From an uncultured Granulicella sp. (GTDB taxonomy: Bacteria; Acidobacteriota; Terriglobia; Terriglobales; Acidobacteriaceae), in assembly GCA_937871785.1 (NCBI GenBank), contig CALMON010000215.1:6551-56910 (forward strand): a DNA stretch of 50,360 nt, written 5' to 3'. The translations under genes were made by a program, and so were the position numbers. Shown piece by piece: positions 35,381-43,296 of this stretch; the first letter of the stretch is position 1; every line of letters starts with the position of its first letter. Under the pieces are notes generated by a model that was not told where the DNA came from, did no database searches, and saw only the letters and a program-made list of their open reading frames with translations.

Positions 35381-35414
35381 AAGCAGGAACGATCAGGAAG
35401 CAGGAACGATCAGG
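35381..35414. repeat. 17-bp tandem direct repeat
   Basis: AAGCAGGAACGATCAGG occurs twice back to back (35381-35397 and 35398-35414) in the 204-bp gap between the permease and the small anchor-protein gene. No gene or terminator is evident in the gap. Confidence 0.8.
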
Positions 35415-35442
35415 ACTGCACCTCGTCGTGGACATCTGAAAA

Positions 35443-35625
35443 CTATCGCCGCTTACGCGCTCCGAAACGTGCTCGCAGGGACTGCACGGCAAACGCGCCT
35501 CCGGCCAATCCGGCCAGGACCAGCGTCGGGTTTTCGGGCGAATCGTCGCATCCGCCCTGCGCGCGAGCGGGAAGTACGGCAAACAGCGACGCGGCAACGG
35601 TCAACATCAACAAGGTCTTTTTCAT
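35443..35625 (-). CDS. Tiny exported protein with PEP-CTERM-like anchor
   Basis: A 60-residue protein consisting of a signal peptide (about 1-22, ending ARA), the short segment CDDSPENPT, a hydrophobic stretch (LVLAGLAGGAFAV, about 35-47) and a basic end (RARFGARKRR). The tripartite motif, hydrophobic helix and basic tail resemble PEP-CTERM-type sorting signals, but here almost nothing lies between the signal peptide and the sorting-like tail. I do not recognise a characterised family. The ATG at 35625 begins MKKTLLMLTVAAS and fits an export signal; no clear ribosome site is visible, and in-frame ATGs lie 9 and 24 bases upstream. It lies 112 bp downstream of manA on the same strand and may share its transcript. 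Confidence 0.55.
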   Translation of the reverse strand: MKKTLLMLTVAASLFAVLPARAQGGCDDSPENPTLVLAGLAGGAFAVQSLRARFGARKRR

Positions 35626-35737
35626 AGAAATCATTTCAGTGGCTCTCATGGTCTGCTTATAAGGACGAAACCCGCGTCCGGTCGGATTGTTGCTCTGCCG
35701 GTTCTGAGCCGTCTTTTTCAGGCCGGTAGGATGGGTG

Positions 35738-36679
35738 TCAGGCACTCGCCGGAGCGAGGATGCGAATCACCACGGCCGCGCAATCCGCGTCGAGCGTGGC
35801 TGGGCCGGCCTCGGCGGGCACGATAAAGGCGTGCCCAGGGGTCAACGCGCTTACCTCCCCGCGCACCACGGCGCGGCAGCCCTCCGTGAGGGAGATCAAG
35901 ACCTGCAGCCGGTGGCCTTCTTCAAGATCCACCGGCACCCCCGGTGCCACATGGAAGCGATCCACCACGAAGTACGAGCACTCCACCAGCCGGTCGAATC
36001 CGTCCATCACCACGGGAGCCACGCGGCCCGCGTCGGTTTCTTCGCGCACCGCGGCCAGACCGGCTTCAATGTGCAGATCGCGGTCGCGGCCGTAGTCGTA
36101 CAGCCGGTAGGTGACATCGCTGTACTGCTGCGTTTCAAGCACCACCATACCCGGACCGACGCCGTGCACAGTGCCGGCGTCGACAAAGATCATGTCGCCG
36201 GCCTTCACGCTCAGCATGCGCATGTGCGCTTCCAACGTGCCGTTGGCGATGGCCGCGCGCAGCCTGGCGGGAGAAAGCGTTTCGCGGAAGCCCACCGCGA
36301 CCTCTGCCCCCGGCTGCGCCGTCAGGATGTACCAGCACTCGGTCTTGCCGCGTGGCTGCCCCAGAGTCGCCTGTGCCAGGGAATCATTCGGATGTACCTG
36401 AATGGAAAGCTTTTCGCGCGGGTACAGCAGCTTGACGAGCAGGGGAAATCCACGCCCCGCTACGTTGGCGAAGCCTTCGCGGTCGGCGGCCGCCAAGGCT
36501 TCCAGCGTCCTTCCGTCATCTTGGGCGACGCAGTCGGCCGCAGTGAGCCATACCTCCCCGACCAGGCTCCCTGCGACAGGCGCAGGATACCAGTCGTGCA
36601 ATCGATTCGACCCCCAAGGCCGCTCCACGAGCTTCGGGATCAGGGTTACGGGCATTCTTGTTACATCTTTGTCAGGCAC
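35738..36679 (-). CDS. manA: Class I mannose-6-phosphate isomerase
   Basis: A 313-residue cytoplasmic cupin enzyme of the short ManA type, interconverting mannose-6-phosphate and fructose-6-phosphate. The zinc-binding residues are visible in IQVHPNDSLA, KTECWYIL and AGTVHGVG. The N terminus LIPKLVERPWGSNRL is typical. The GTG at 36679 is chosen over the ATG at 36655 because an excellent AGGAGG sits about five to six bases before the GTG, while no ribosome site precedes the ATG. It is divergent from the amidotransferase gene and convergent with the permease gene. It may feed hexose phosphates from the sugar locus or supply mannose for cell-surface glycans; the context does not decide. Confidence 0.88.
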   Translation of the reverse strand: MPDKDVTRMPVTLIPKLVERPWGSNRLHDWYPAPVAGSLVGEVWLTAADCVAQDDGRTLEALAAADREGFANVAGRGFPLLVKLLYPREKLSIQVHPNDSLAQATLGQPRGKTECWYILTAQPGAEVAVGFRETLSPARLRAAIANGTLEAHMRMLSVKAGDMIFVDAGTVHGVGPGMVVLETQQYSDVTYRLYDYGRDRDLHIEAGLAAVREETDAGRVAPVVMDGFDRLVECSYFVVDRFHVAPGVPVDLEEGHRLQVLISLTEGCRAVVRGEVSALTPGHAFIVPAEAGPATLDADCAAVVIRILAPASA

Positions 36680-36684
36680 GCGGG

Positions 36685-36694
36685 CCCTCCTCCT
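36685..36694 (-). promoter_or_regulatory. Strong ribosome-binding site deciding a GTG start for manA
   Basis: On the minus strand AGGAGGAGGG (36694-36685) lies five bases before the GTG at 36679. It makes the GTG the preferred start. Confidence 0.75.
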
Positions 36695-37033
36695 GTTTCT
36701 TTCGAACGAAGCTCGGTGTTCCACCCTTCACCATGCGTCCATCATAACGATGGTGGCCGATGTGCATCGTGCCCTACTGTGGTACAGCAACGCTCGTCCC
36801 CGGCGGAGGCTCCGCTTGGAAGTGGGGGGGAGCTTAAAGTCTCGCTCATCGATTGAGGGAGCTCAAACTCATTCTGTTCGTCGCAGAGTCACCTAGTACA
36901 CTTACGCTGCTGGGCAGATTCAGGATGGTTCTTGGCCCGAACTTGCGTGGATTCGCTAAGTCGTCTTGCTGGTGCGATTTACGCCTGCAAGCTGAATCGT
37001 CGCTCTAGCCCGCGGAACCACAGGAGTTAACAG
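36695..37033. other. Divergent intergenic region between manA and the amidotransferase gene
   Basis: No convincing coding sequence. It must hold both promoters, but no clear -35/-10 pair was found. CCATC-ATAAC-GATGG (about 36737-36751) is a small inverted repeat close to the manA start and could be an operator or part of the manA promoter. Confidence 0.4.
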
Positions 37034-37825
37034 GTGAGTGCCATCAAGCGCATAACAAGAATCGCCATCCCCACCCCCACTTGGGCCGACACCGCCTACA
37101 ATGACAGATCCTGGGGCCTGTACGCGCAGGCCGTTGACTCATCCGGAGGCGAAGCCGTCCGCGTGCCTCTCACCTTGGGCCCTTCAGCTTTGCGCAAGCT
37201 TCTTACCGATATTGACGGCATTTGCCTGCCCGGCAGCCCTGCCGATGTCCGACCGGAGCTTTACGGTGCCGCCGCCGACCCGGCTACGGCTCCCGCAGAC
37301 CCTGCTCGCGAGATGATCGACTTCGGACTTCTTGACCATGCGGAGGCTACAGGCAAGCCCGTTCTCGCCATCTGCTTCGGTCTTCAGTCTTTGAACGTGT
37401 GGCGTGGCGGCAGCCTGGTGCAGGACTTAACGCCCGTGCCCGTCAACCACTCCGCGGGAGGTCAGGTCGCTGTCGCTCACACAGCACTGGTGGCCGCTGC
37501 ATCGCGACTCGGCGAGCTCATTGCGGCGTCGCCGCAAACCCTGGCCGAAGCCCCTCTCGAGGAGGGCTTCTACCGTCTTCCCGTCAACACCAGTCATCAC
37601 CAGGCCGTGAGCCGCCCAGGCGACCATCTCCACGTGACCGCTCGCTCACCTGAAGATGGCGTGGTGGAGGCGGTAGAAGGCGAAACGCTGCGCAACGACC
37701 CTGCGCAGATGATGCTAGGCGTGCAGTGGCATCCTGAGCGCAGCTTTGCGATCAGCGCCGTATCGCGCGCCCTCTTCGGGGAGCTCGTGCAAACGGCTAC
37801 CCTCCCGTCGGGAGTCCGCCGGTAG
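37034..37825 (+). CDS. Class I glutamine amidotransferase-like hydrolase (peptidase C26, gamma-glutamyl-GABA hydrolase family)
   Basis: A 263-residue cytoplasmic protein with the class I amidotransferase triad: Cys114 in AICFGLQSLNVWRGG, and His233/Glu235 in QWHPER. DGICLPGSPADVRPELYG is the usual glycine-containing oxyanion region. Family members hydrolyse gamma-glutamyl amides such as gamma-glutamyl-GABA; the real substrate here is unknown, and no putrescine or GABA genes are nearby. The GTG start is supported by AGGAG seven bases upstream. The rsmG gene follows after 36 bp on the same strand. Confidence 0.85.
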   Translation: MSAIKRITRIAIPTPTWADTAYNDRSWGLYAQAVDSSGGEAVRVPLTLGPSALRKLLTDIDGICLPGSPADVRPELYGAAADPATAPADPAREMIDFGLLDHAEATGKPVLAICFGLQSLNVWRGGSLVQDLTPVPVNHSAGGQVAVAHTALVAAASRLGELIAASPQTLAEAPLEEGFYRLPVNTSHHQAVSRPGDHLHVTARSPEDGVVEAVEGETLRNDPAQMMLGVQWHPERSFAISAVSRALFGELVQTATLPSGVRR

Positions 37826-37861
37826 CACCGGACGTACCTCTTGCCAAGAAAGGCCATCGCC

Positions 37862-38476
37862 ATGCCGACACCTGCTCTCTCGCTTGACGAGATACGCTCT
37901 CTGCTCGCCCCGTTTACAGACGAGGTCCATGTTCCAGAAATCCTCTACACACAGCTATCCTCCTATCTCGACCTGCTTCTGCGCTGGAACGGACGCACCA
38001 ACCTGACGGCCATCCGCGATCCGCGCGAGATTGTGACGAGACATTTTGGCGAAAGCCTGTTTGCCGCTTATAAGTTGCGTTCGGTAGCCCCTGACGCGCA
38101 GTCGACTCTCGATTTTGGTTCAGGTGCCGGATTTCCCGGCATTCCACTACAGCTTGCCCTGCCGGAGATGCGTGTGACGCTTGCCGAATCGCAGGGTAAA
38201 AAAGCTGCTTTCCTTCGCGAAGCCATCCGCGTCCTGAAGCTCCCGACGACTCTTTGGGCACGTCGTGCTGAGGAGATGACGCCATCGCAGACATTCGACC
38301 TTGTGACTCTGCGGGCCGTCGACAAAATGGACGATGCTCTCGTGGGGGCACGCGAGCGGCTAACGGCTGAGGGGAAACTGCTGGTGCTTGGCGGAAGCGC
38401 GCTGGCAGACACGCTCTCTGTCACGTACAAAGAGTCCATTCCGCAAAGTGCTCACCGTTTCCTGCTCTTTTGCTAG
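37862..38476 (+). CDS. rsmG: 16S rRNA (guanine527-N7)-methyltransferase RsmG
   Basis: A 204-residue SAM-dependent methyltransferase. The SAM-binding loop LDFGSGAGFPGIPLQLALP and the RWNGRTNLTAIRDPREIVTRHF segment are diagnostic of RsmG (GidB), which methylates G527 of 16S rRNA. The ATG at 37862 has AAAGG eight bases upstream and is preferred over a TTG at 37841. As in many bacteria the gene sits just upstream of parAB, although the usual neighbour mnmG is not present here. Confidence 0.92.
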   Translation: MPTPALSLDEIRSLLAPFTDEVHVPEILYTQLSSYLDLLLRWNGRTNLTAIRDPREIVTRHFGESLFAAYKLRSVAPDAQSTLDFGSGAGFPGIPLQLALPEMRVTLAESQGKKAAFLREAIRVLKLPTTLWARRAEEMTPSQTFDLVTLRAVDKMDDALVGARERLTAEGKLLVLGGSALADTLSVTYKESIPQSAHRFLLFC

Positions 38477-38498
38477 CGTTTGTCGACGTGGCACACAA

Positions 38499-38514
38499 TG
38501 TTCCACATGGAACA
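38499..38514. other. parS-like centromere site 1
   Basis: TGTTCCACATGGAACA differs from the perfect palindrome TGTTCCACGTGGAACA by one central base and matches the bacterial parS consensus TGTTNCACGTGAAACA closely. It lies 22 bp after rsmG and about 690 bp before parA. ParB should nucleate here. Confidence 0.8.
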
Positions 38515-38586
38515 TTTCGTAAAGCATACTGCGGACAATATCGCCGCCGATACCATCGGCGCTCGACAGGCTGCATCGTACGTTGT

Positions 38587-39144
38587 ATGAAGCGCCTTTT
38601 CGCTGTCGCACTCCTGTCAGCCTGCACCGTGCCTGCCTATGCTCTGCCAGGCGAAGCGGCGGCGGTCATCCAGCACTGCGGACGTCCCCACGCCGAAAAC
38701 TTCACCACAAGCGAGGTGACCGGGCGCCCACAGCGTGACCTGATCTACAACAAGCTGACCCTTCACTTTGAACCACAGGAGGGTGGATGGAGCTTTACCA
38801 CGGCATGGGAAGGCCATCTTCCCGTCACCAGGCTCGCCCTCGAGCAATCGCTTCCCTGCTTCCGCTCTGCTATCGAGCAGGTCGCAGCCAGTCCTGCACC
38901 GGTGGTCGATCCGACGATCGCCGCGCAAACGGTAATTCCATCCACCATGTCTCCGTGGACGTTCGGCATTCCCCACCTATGGTTGCTGGTGGTTCTTGTC
39001 GCGGTCACGCTGAGTCTCATGTTGATCCCTCGGCGACGCCGCGAAGCGGCAACGGTCGATAACGGGCCAAAGCGTCTTTACCGCAAGCCCCTGCTCACGA
39101 ATCGGTTTCGTCGCCGCGGTCCACCTTCCGCTCCGCTCTCGTAG
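38587..39144 (+). CDS. Secreted/membrane protein of unknown function between two parS sites
   Basis: A 185-residue protein with a signal peptide (about residues 1-19, ending AYA), a luminal part with three Cys (one in the signal peptide region, others in QHCGRP and LPCFRS), and a C-terminal transmembrane helix (about 139-155, LWLLVVLVAVTLSLMLI) followed by RRRR and a basic cytoplasmic tail. It is probably anchored in the inner membrane with its bulk outside. I do not recognise the family. The ATG at 38587 starts a normal export signal; the reading frame upstream of it crosses parS site 1 and is not needed. It is placed between rsmG and parA. Confidence 0.6.
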   Translation: MKRLFAVALLSACTVPAYALPGEAAAVIQHCGRPHAENFTTSEVTGRPQRDLIYNKLTLHFEPQEGGWSFTTAWEGHLPVTRLALEQSLPCFRSAIEQVAASPAPVVDPTIAAQTVIPSTMSPWTFGIPHLWLLVVLVAVTLSLMLIPRRRREAATVDNGPKRLYRKPLLTNRFRRRGPPSAPLS

Positions 39145-39159
39145 TTCGAGGATGGAAAC

Positions 39160-39175
39160 TGTTCCATGTGGAACA
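39160..39175. other. parS-like centromere site 2
   Basis: TGTTCCATGTGGAACA is the exact reverse complement of the site at 38499-38514, so the two form a mirrored pair 661 bp apart. It lies 17 bp before the parA start and may also allow ParA/ParB autoregulation. Confidence 0.8.
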
Positions 39176-39192
39176 TGCTAGCCTAGGCTTCG

Positions 39193-40089
39193 ATGTCGAA
39201 AGTGTTAGCTATCGTGAATCAGAAGGGTGGCGTGGGCAAAACCACCACGGCCATCAATCTTGCAGCCTGCCTGGCGCTCGAAGGGGTTTCCACTCTTCTG
39301 ATCGACTGCGATCCGCAAGCCAACACCACCGGCGGGCTCGGATTCGCGCGCTCCCAGGACCGCCTCTCGATTTATGACGTTCTTCTGGGCAACGCTTCGG
39401 CTATCGAAGCGACGGTCTCCACCGGAATCGACCGTCTCAGCCTCGTTCCGGGAACGAAAGACATGATCGGGGCGAACGTCGAACTGGTCTCAGCAGAACG
39501 TCGCGAGTACCGCCTTCGTGATGCTCTCGAGCCGATCCGCGACGCCTACACCTTTATCCTGCTCGACTGCCCGCCCGCTCTCGACCTGCTTACCCTGAAC
39601 GCTCTGGTTGCCTCGGACGGCCTGCTCGTGCCGATGCAGGCGGAATACTTCGCGTTGGAAGGCATTTCAGAGCTCATGTCGACTTTGGATCGCGTTTCCG
39701 CCGCCTTCAACCCGTCTCTTGCGCTTGAAGGGGTGCTGCTTACCATGTTCGACGAAAGAACCAATCTGTCGCAGCAGGTTGCCGAAAACCTGCGCGGATT
39801 CTTTGCCGACCGCCTGTTTACAACGACGATTCCCCGCAATATTCGTCTGGCGGAAGCGCCCAGCCATGGGATTCCGGTGGCCTTGTACGATCCGCGTTCT
39901 CGCGGAGCCGAGGCGTATCACGACCTGACCCTTGAACTTCTGGAACGCAACGGAATCGCTTCTCCGACGCCCAGGCCCCGGAAGCGACTGGTCGTCGATC
40001 CTCTTCCGCCAGCCAGATCGGCAGAAGTGCTCGCCGCTGAAGAGGCCGCCCGAAAACGCAAATCGAAACTATGGCCTTTCGGAAAATGA
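39193..40089 (+). CDS. parA: Chromosome-partitioning ATPase ParA (Soj)
   Basis: A 298-residue Walker-type ATPase. [21 protein letters not shown] is the deviant Walker A loop with the signature Lys, [12 protein letters not shown] the A' motif, and [11 protein letters not shown] the Walker B region. It drives ParB-bound origin regions apart by cycling on the nucleoid. Length is a little above the usual 250-265 residues owing to a basic C-terminal tail ([11 protein letters not shown] to [11 protein letters not shown]). parB follows after 28 bp, and the mirrored parS sites lie upstream. Confidence 0.95.
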   Translation: MSKVLAIVNQKGGVGKTTTAINLAACLALEGVSTLLIDCDPQANTTGGLGFARSQDRLSIYDVLLGNASAIEATVSTGIDRLSLVPGTKDMIGANVELVSAERREYRLRDALEPIRDAYTFILLDCPPALDLLTLNALVASDGLLVPMQAEYFALEGISELMSTLDRVSAAFNPSLALEGVLLTMFDERTNLSQQVAENLRGFFADRLFTTTIPRNIRLAEAPSHGIPVALYDPRSRGAEAYHDLTLELLERNGIASPTPRPRKRLVVDPLPPARSAEVLAAEEAARKRKSKLWPFGK

Positions 40090-40117
40090 CGAGGCAGGAA
40101 CCCAGAGTGACAACAGC

Positions 40118-41065
40118 ATGACGACAGCCGCCCCGGATTCAAAACGTCGCGCCCTCGGCAAGGGCCTTGAATCGCTTCTTCCCGCACGCCCTGCGCCCCA
40201 GCCTACCGCACCTGCAACGGCTTCCGAGGCCGCGCCGGAACGCGCCGGCAAACCGCTCGAGATCGCGGTCGAGACCATCGAACGCAATCCCTTCCAGACC
40301 CGAACCCACTTCGACGAAGACAAGCTCGGCGAACTGGCGTCTTCGATCGCGGCGTCCGGTGTCGTTCAGCCGATCGTCGTGCGCTCCCTGCCGGGGGGGC
40401 GTTACCAGCTTATTACCGGAGAACGGCGCTGGCTGGCGTCGCAGCGCGCCGGCAAGGCGACCATACCGGCCATCATCCGCGAAGTGGCCGACGAGCAGGC
40501 GATGGAAATGACGATCGTCGAAAACCTGCAGCGCGCGGACCTCAATCCCATGGAGCAGGCGCGCGCGTTCCAGCGGCTTTCGCGAGACTTCCGCATGACG
40601 CAGGAGCAGATGGCGACGCGCACCGGCAAGGATCGCGCGTCGGTCGCCAACTTCCTGCGGCTACTGCGGCTGCCGGAGCCAGTACAGCAGATGGTCGAAG
40701 CCGGGGCGCTTTCCTTCGGCCATGCCCGTGCTCTGCTATCGCTCGAAGACGCAGAGCGGATCGTGGCTGCCGCGCAAAAGGTGCTGACGCTGCATCTCTC
40801 CGTGCGCGGTACGGAAAGCTACGTGGCTGGTCTGCTGCATCCTGAGAACAAGCTGGGCAGCGTGCAGGCCAAGGCCGCTCCCGTACAGGACCCTAACGTA
40901 CGCGAGGCGCAGGATCAGCTTCGGCGCTCGCTCGGGCTCAAGGTGCTGATTGAAGACAAAAAGGGCAGGGGACGCGTCATCATCGAGTACGCCGGCGTGG
41001 ATGATTTCGACGCCATTCTGGCGGCTCTGGCCCACCGCGCGGGCGAAGAAGGAGACCGGGCATGA
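40118..41065 (+). CDS. parB: Chromosome-partitioning protein ParB (Spo0J)
   Basis: A 315-residue centromere-binding CTPase. The N-terminal RRALGKGLESLLP motif, LGELASSIAASGVVQPIVV, the CTP-binding TGERRWLASQRAG and the ENLQRADLNPMEQA segment are all present, followed by the helix-turn-helix (MTQEQMATRTGKDRASVANFLRLL). The C-terminal dimerisation part follows. It should bind the two parS-like sites upstream of parA and spread along DNA. The ATG at 40118 is chosen because the conserved motif starts a few residues later. Its last four bases overlap the start of the methyltransferase gene. Confidence 0.95.
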   Translation: MTTAAPDSKRRALGKGLESLLPARPAPQPTAPATASEAAPERAGKPLEIAVETIERNPFQTRTHFDEDKLGELASSIAASGVVQPIVVRSLPGGRYQLITGERRWLASQRAGKATIPAIIREVADEQAMEMTIVENLQRADLNPMEQARAFQRLSRDFRMTQEQMATRTGKDRASVANFLRLLRLPEPVQQMVEAGALSFGHARALLSLEDAERIVAAAQKVLTLHLSVRGTESYVAGLLHPENKLGSVQAKAAPVQDPNVREAQDQLRRSLGLKVLIEDKKGRGRVIIEYAGVDDFDAILAALAHRAGEEGDRA

Positions 41066-41811
41066 AGGCAACCCGCTTCGAATACCGCTTCCGCTACGCC
41101 CTGCACACCATTCTGTATGTGCTCGGCTTCTTCGCGCCCTGGAACTACGCGCTGCACCTGGACCACGGCAAAACCATCTGGGAATATCTCGCGATCGTGT
41201 TTTTCCAGCACGGCTGGCTGCGCTTTGAGGCCGCCAGCGTCACGCTGCTGCTGCTGGCTATTCTTTTCGGTGGGCTGGGAGCATGGCTGCGCACCTGGGG
41301 AGCGGCGTACCTCGGTGAAGCTGTCGTGCAATCCGGCGACCTGCACGGCGCGGGAGTCGTCGCCGACGGCCCTTATCGCCACGTGCGCAATCCGCTCTAC
41401 CTGGGCACGTTTCTGCACACGCTGGCCCTGGCGCTGATCATGCCGCCTTCCGGAGCGATCTTCACAATCGTCACCATCGGCCTGCTGCAACTACGGCTCA
41501 TTTCCGCGGAAGAGCCGTTTCTCACCGCGAAACTGGGGCAGCCGTACCTCGAGTATTGCACTCACGTGCCGCGCCTCGTCCCTGCGGCCCCGGCAAGGAT
41601 TCCCGCCAGCGGTGTGCCGGCGCGCTGGCCGCAGGCTATGCTGGGAGAAATCTACATGATCGCCGTGCCGGTCGGCTTCGCGATCTTCGGCTGGAGCTAC
41701 AACTCGAACCTGCTGCTGCGCTGCGTGATCGTGGCGTTCGGGCTGTCGCTGCTGAGCATGGCGCTGCGGCCCGGGACGACGTCGCCGTCGGAAGTCGCCG
41801 GAATCCGGTAA
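41062..41811 (+). CDS. Isoprenylcysteine carboxyl methyltransferase (ICMT/PEMT)-like membrane methyltransferase
   Basis: A 249-residue membrane protein with about five or six helices. DGPYRHVRNPLYLGTFLHTL and EEPFLTAKLGQPYLEYCTHVPRLVP are the conserved SAM-binding motifs of the ICMT/phospholipid methyltransferase superfamily. Bacterial members methylate small lipophilic substrates or are uncharacterised. Its ATG overlaps the parB stop (ATGA), so it is translationally coupled to the par operon, an unusual partner. Its stop codon overlaps the T-run of the convergent HU terminator. Confidence 0.82.
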   Translation: MKATRFEYRFRYALHTILYVLGFFAPWNYALHLDHGKTIWEYLAIVFFQHGWLRFEAASVTLLLLAILFGGLGAWLRTWGAAYLGEAVVQSGDLHGAGVVADGPYRHVRNPLYLGTFLHTLALALIMPPSGAIFTIVTIGLLQLRLISAEEPFLTAKLGQPYLEYCTHVPRLVPAAPARIPASGVPARWPQAMLGEIYMIAVPVGFAIFGWSYNSNLLLRCVIVAFGLSLLSMALRPGTTSPSEVAGIR

Positions 41812-41841
41812 AAAAAGCGCCGAAGCCATGGGCCCCGGCGC
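41810..41841 (-). terminator. Rho-independent terminator of the HU gene
   Basis: On the minus strand GCGCCG (41841-41836) and CGGCGC (41822-41817) form the stem, followed by TTTTTTT (41816-41810). The T-run overlaps the stop codon of the convergent methyltransferase gene. Confidence 0.85.
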
Positions 41842-41861
41842 CGCGTACAAGCTTGATCCGC

Positions 41862-42158
41862 TTACTTTTTGGGCGGAGCGATGGTGTCTTTGGCGACCTT
41901 GGCGATGCGGAATTTGACGACCGTTTTGGCCTTGATCTTGATCGGCTCTCCGGTCTGTGGGTTGCGGCCCACACGGGCCTTGCGCTCCGCCTTGACCAGC
42001 TTGCCGATGCCGGGGATGGTGAACTCACCGTTCTTCTTCGTTTCCTTCACGGCCGTTTCGGCCAGCATCTCGAGAAACGAGGCGGACTGCTTGTTGGTGA
42101 GCTCCATCTTTTCCGCCATTGCGCGGACGAGCTGCGTCTTGGTCATACCCTTTGCCAT
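41862..42158 (-). CDS. HU family DNA-binding protein
   Basis: A 98-residue nucleoid protein. MTKTQLVRAMAEKMELTNKQ starts the dimerisation helices, and GIGKLVKAERKARVGRNPQTGEPIKIKAK is the DNA-binding beta-arm with the conserved RNPQTG. The C-terminal PPKK is a short basic tail. The ATG at 42158 has GGGAG five bases upstream. A clear terminator follows the gene and an 8-bp perfect inverted repeat lies 60 bp upstream of the start. The gene is convergent with the parB-linked methyltransferase. Confidence 0.94.
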   Translation of the reverse strand: MAKGMTKTQLVRAMAEKMELTNKQSASFLEMLAETAVKETKKNGEFTIPGIGKLVKAERKARVGRNPQTGEPIKIKAKTVVKFRIAKVAKDTIAPPKK

Positions 42159-42218
42159 GTGTGCTCCCTTTTTTGTACAAAATTGGTGGCGACTTTTTTC
42201 GTCACGAACCGCGACCGT

Positions 42219-42240
42219 TTTCTCTCGTCCGTGAGAGAAA
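42219..42240. promoter_or_regulatory. Perfect inverted repeat upstream of the HU gene
   Basis: TTTCTCTC (42219-42226) and GAGAGAAA (42233-42240) are perfect 8-bp arms around a six-base centre. It lies in the 344-bp gap between the HU start and the DUF2461 gene end, where no gene is seen. Possible roles are operator or 5'-leader hairpin. A TTGACA on the minus strand (42310-42305) lacks a clear -10 partner. Confidence 0.5.
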
Positions 42241-42502
42241 CTCCAGTGTTGACGCGGGCTCAAAGAACTACGCCGCAATTCACCTTCAACCTTCCTGAGA
42301 CGATTGTCAACGGCAATCTTGCCGATTTCTTCTGTTTTCCTAGGTTTTCTTCGCTTTCGAAGCGATTTGACGCGATTTTGCGGGAAATCGGGGCCATTCC
42401 GAGCCGAAACTCGGCCGCGTGCGGCGCGAGCGTGAGCCGCGCAACTACGCACAGAGGCTGTGCCGGAAGGCCGGACAAACGCAGGCAACCCCCCCAGCCG
42501 CC

Positions 42503-43207
42503 TTACAAAAGTGCGCCTGCCTTCTTTTCACCCATGGCGATTGGCTCGTTCAGCATGGCGACCAGGGGTGCGGCGGCCTTGAAGCGCTTCACGATGTCCG
42601 CTACCAGTGTCGGCTGCTCAACCGCGTTCGCCGGCAGCATCGCGTGGAGACCCCAGTTCTGCGCGCGCAGCAGGTCGTCGGCGGGTCCGTCCTTGTCGAA
42701 GCCTTTGGGCGTGCGCGTCAGCATGGCACCGTCGATCGCGGTCAATCCCAGGGCTTTGTTTTTGACCAGCTTCGCATGCAGCGCGCGGTACGCCTCATGG
42801 TGCAGCGCAAGGTGGCGGCGAATGGCCAGAAGCTGATCGCGCTCGGGCATGTACACGCCGGCCGCGACCATCAGGCCTTCGGGAGAGATTTGCAGATAAA
42901 ACCCACCGCCAGAGGTTTTTTCCATGCCGCGCCGAGCCCACCAGGCGGCGAGATTCCGCTTATAGGGCCGCTTGTCTTTGCTGAAGCGGATGTCGCGATA
43001 GATGCGCATCATGATCTTATGCGGAGGCCGTACATGCTCTGGCGCAAAGCCTTCCATGGCGTGGTTGATCTCGTCGATGGCGGCCAGCATGGGTTCCTTC
43101 AACTCGCGCTCGAATACCGGCTTGCGAGCCTCGAACCAGTCGCGGTCGTTGTTTTTCGCCAGGCCGCTTAGAAATTTAAGGGCTGCGGGTTGAAAGTGCG
43201 TTGGCAT
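42503..43207 (-). CDS. DUF2461 domain-containing protein
   Basis: A 234-residue cytoplasmic protein that matches DUF2461 over nearly its full length: FLSGLAKNNDRDWFEARKP at the start, then RIYRDIRFSKDKRPYKRN and GGGFYLQISPEGLMVAAGVY. The family is widespread but has no settled function. The ATG at 43207 is chosen because homology begins at FQPAALKFLSGL; the open frame extends far upstream but is low in plausible protein sequence. No clear ribosome site was seen. Confidence 0.86.
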   Translation of the reverse strand: MPTHFQPAALKFLSGLAKNNDRDWFEARKPVFERELKEPMLAAIDEINHAMEGFAPEHVRPPHKIMMRIYRDIRFSKDKRPYKRNLAAWWARRGMEKTSGGGFYLQISPEGLMVAAGVYMPERDQLLAIRRHLALHHEAYRALHAKLVKNKALGLTAIDGAMLTRTPKGFDKDGPADDLLRAQNWGLHAMLPANAVEQPTLVADIVKRFKAAAPLVAMLNEPIAMGEKKAGALL

Positions 43208-43296
43208 AGGGGTGATCGGAGACGCATTTACGTCCGCTTTGGCGATGGTATCGCGATTCGGGCAAACCCGCCGCGCTGACACCCCCAGGCAACGGT

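Noticed and set aside
36655-36679. ATG at 36655 as the start of manA
   Set aside because: No ribosome site precedes it, whereas AGGAGG stands at the right distance before the GTG at 36679.
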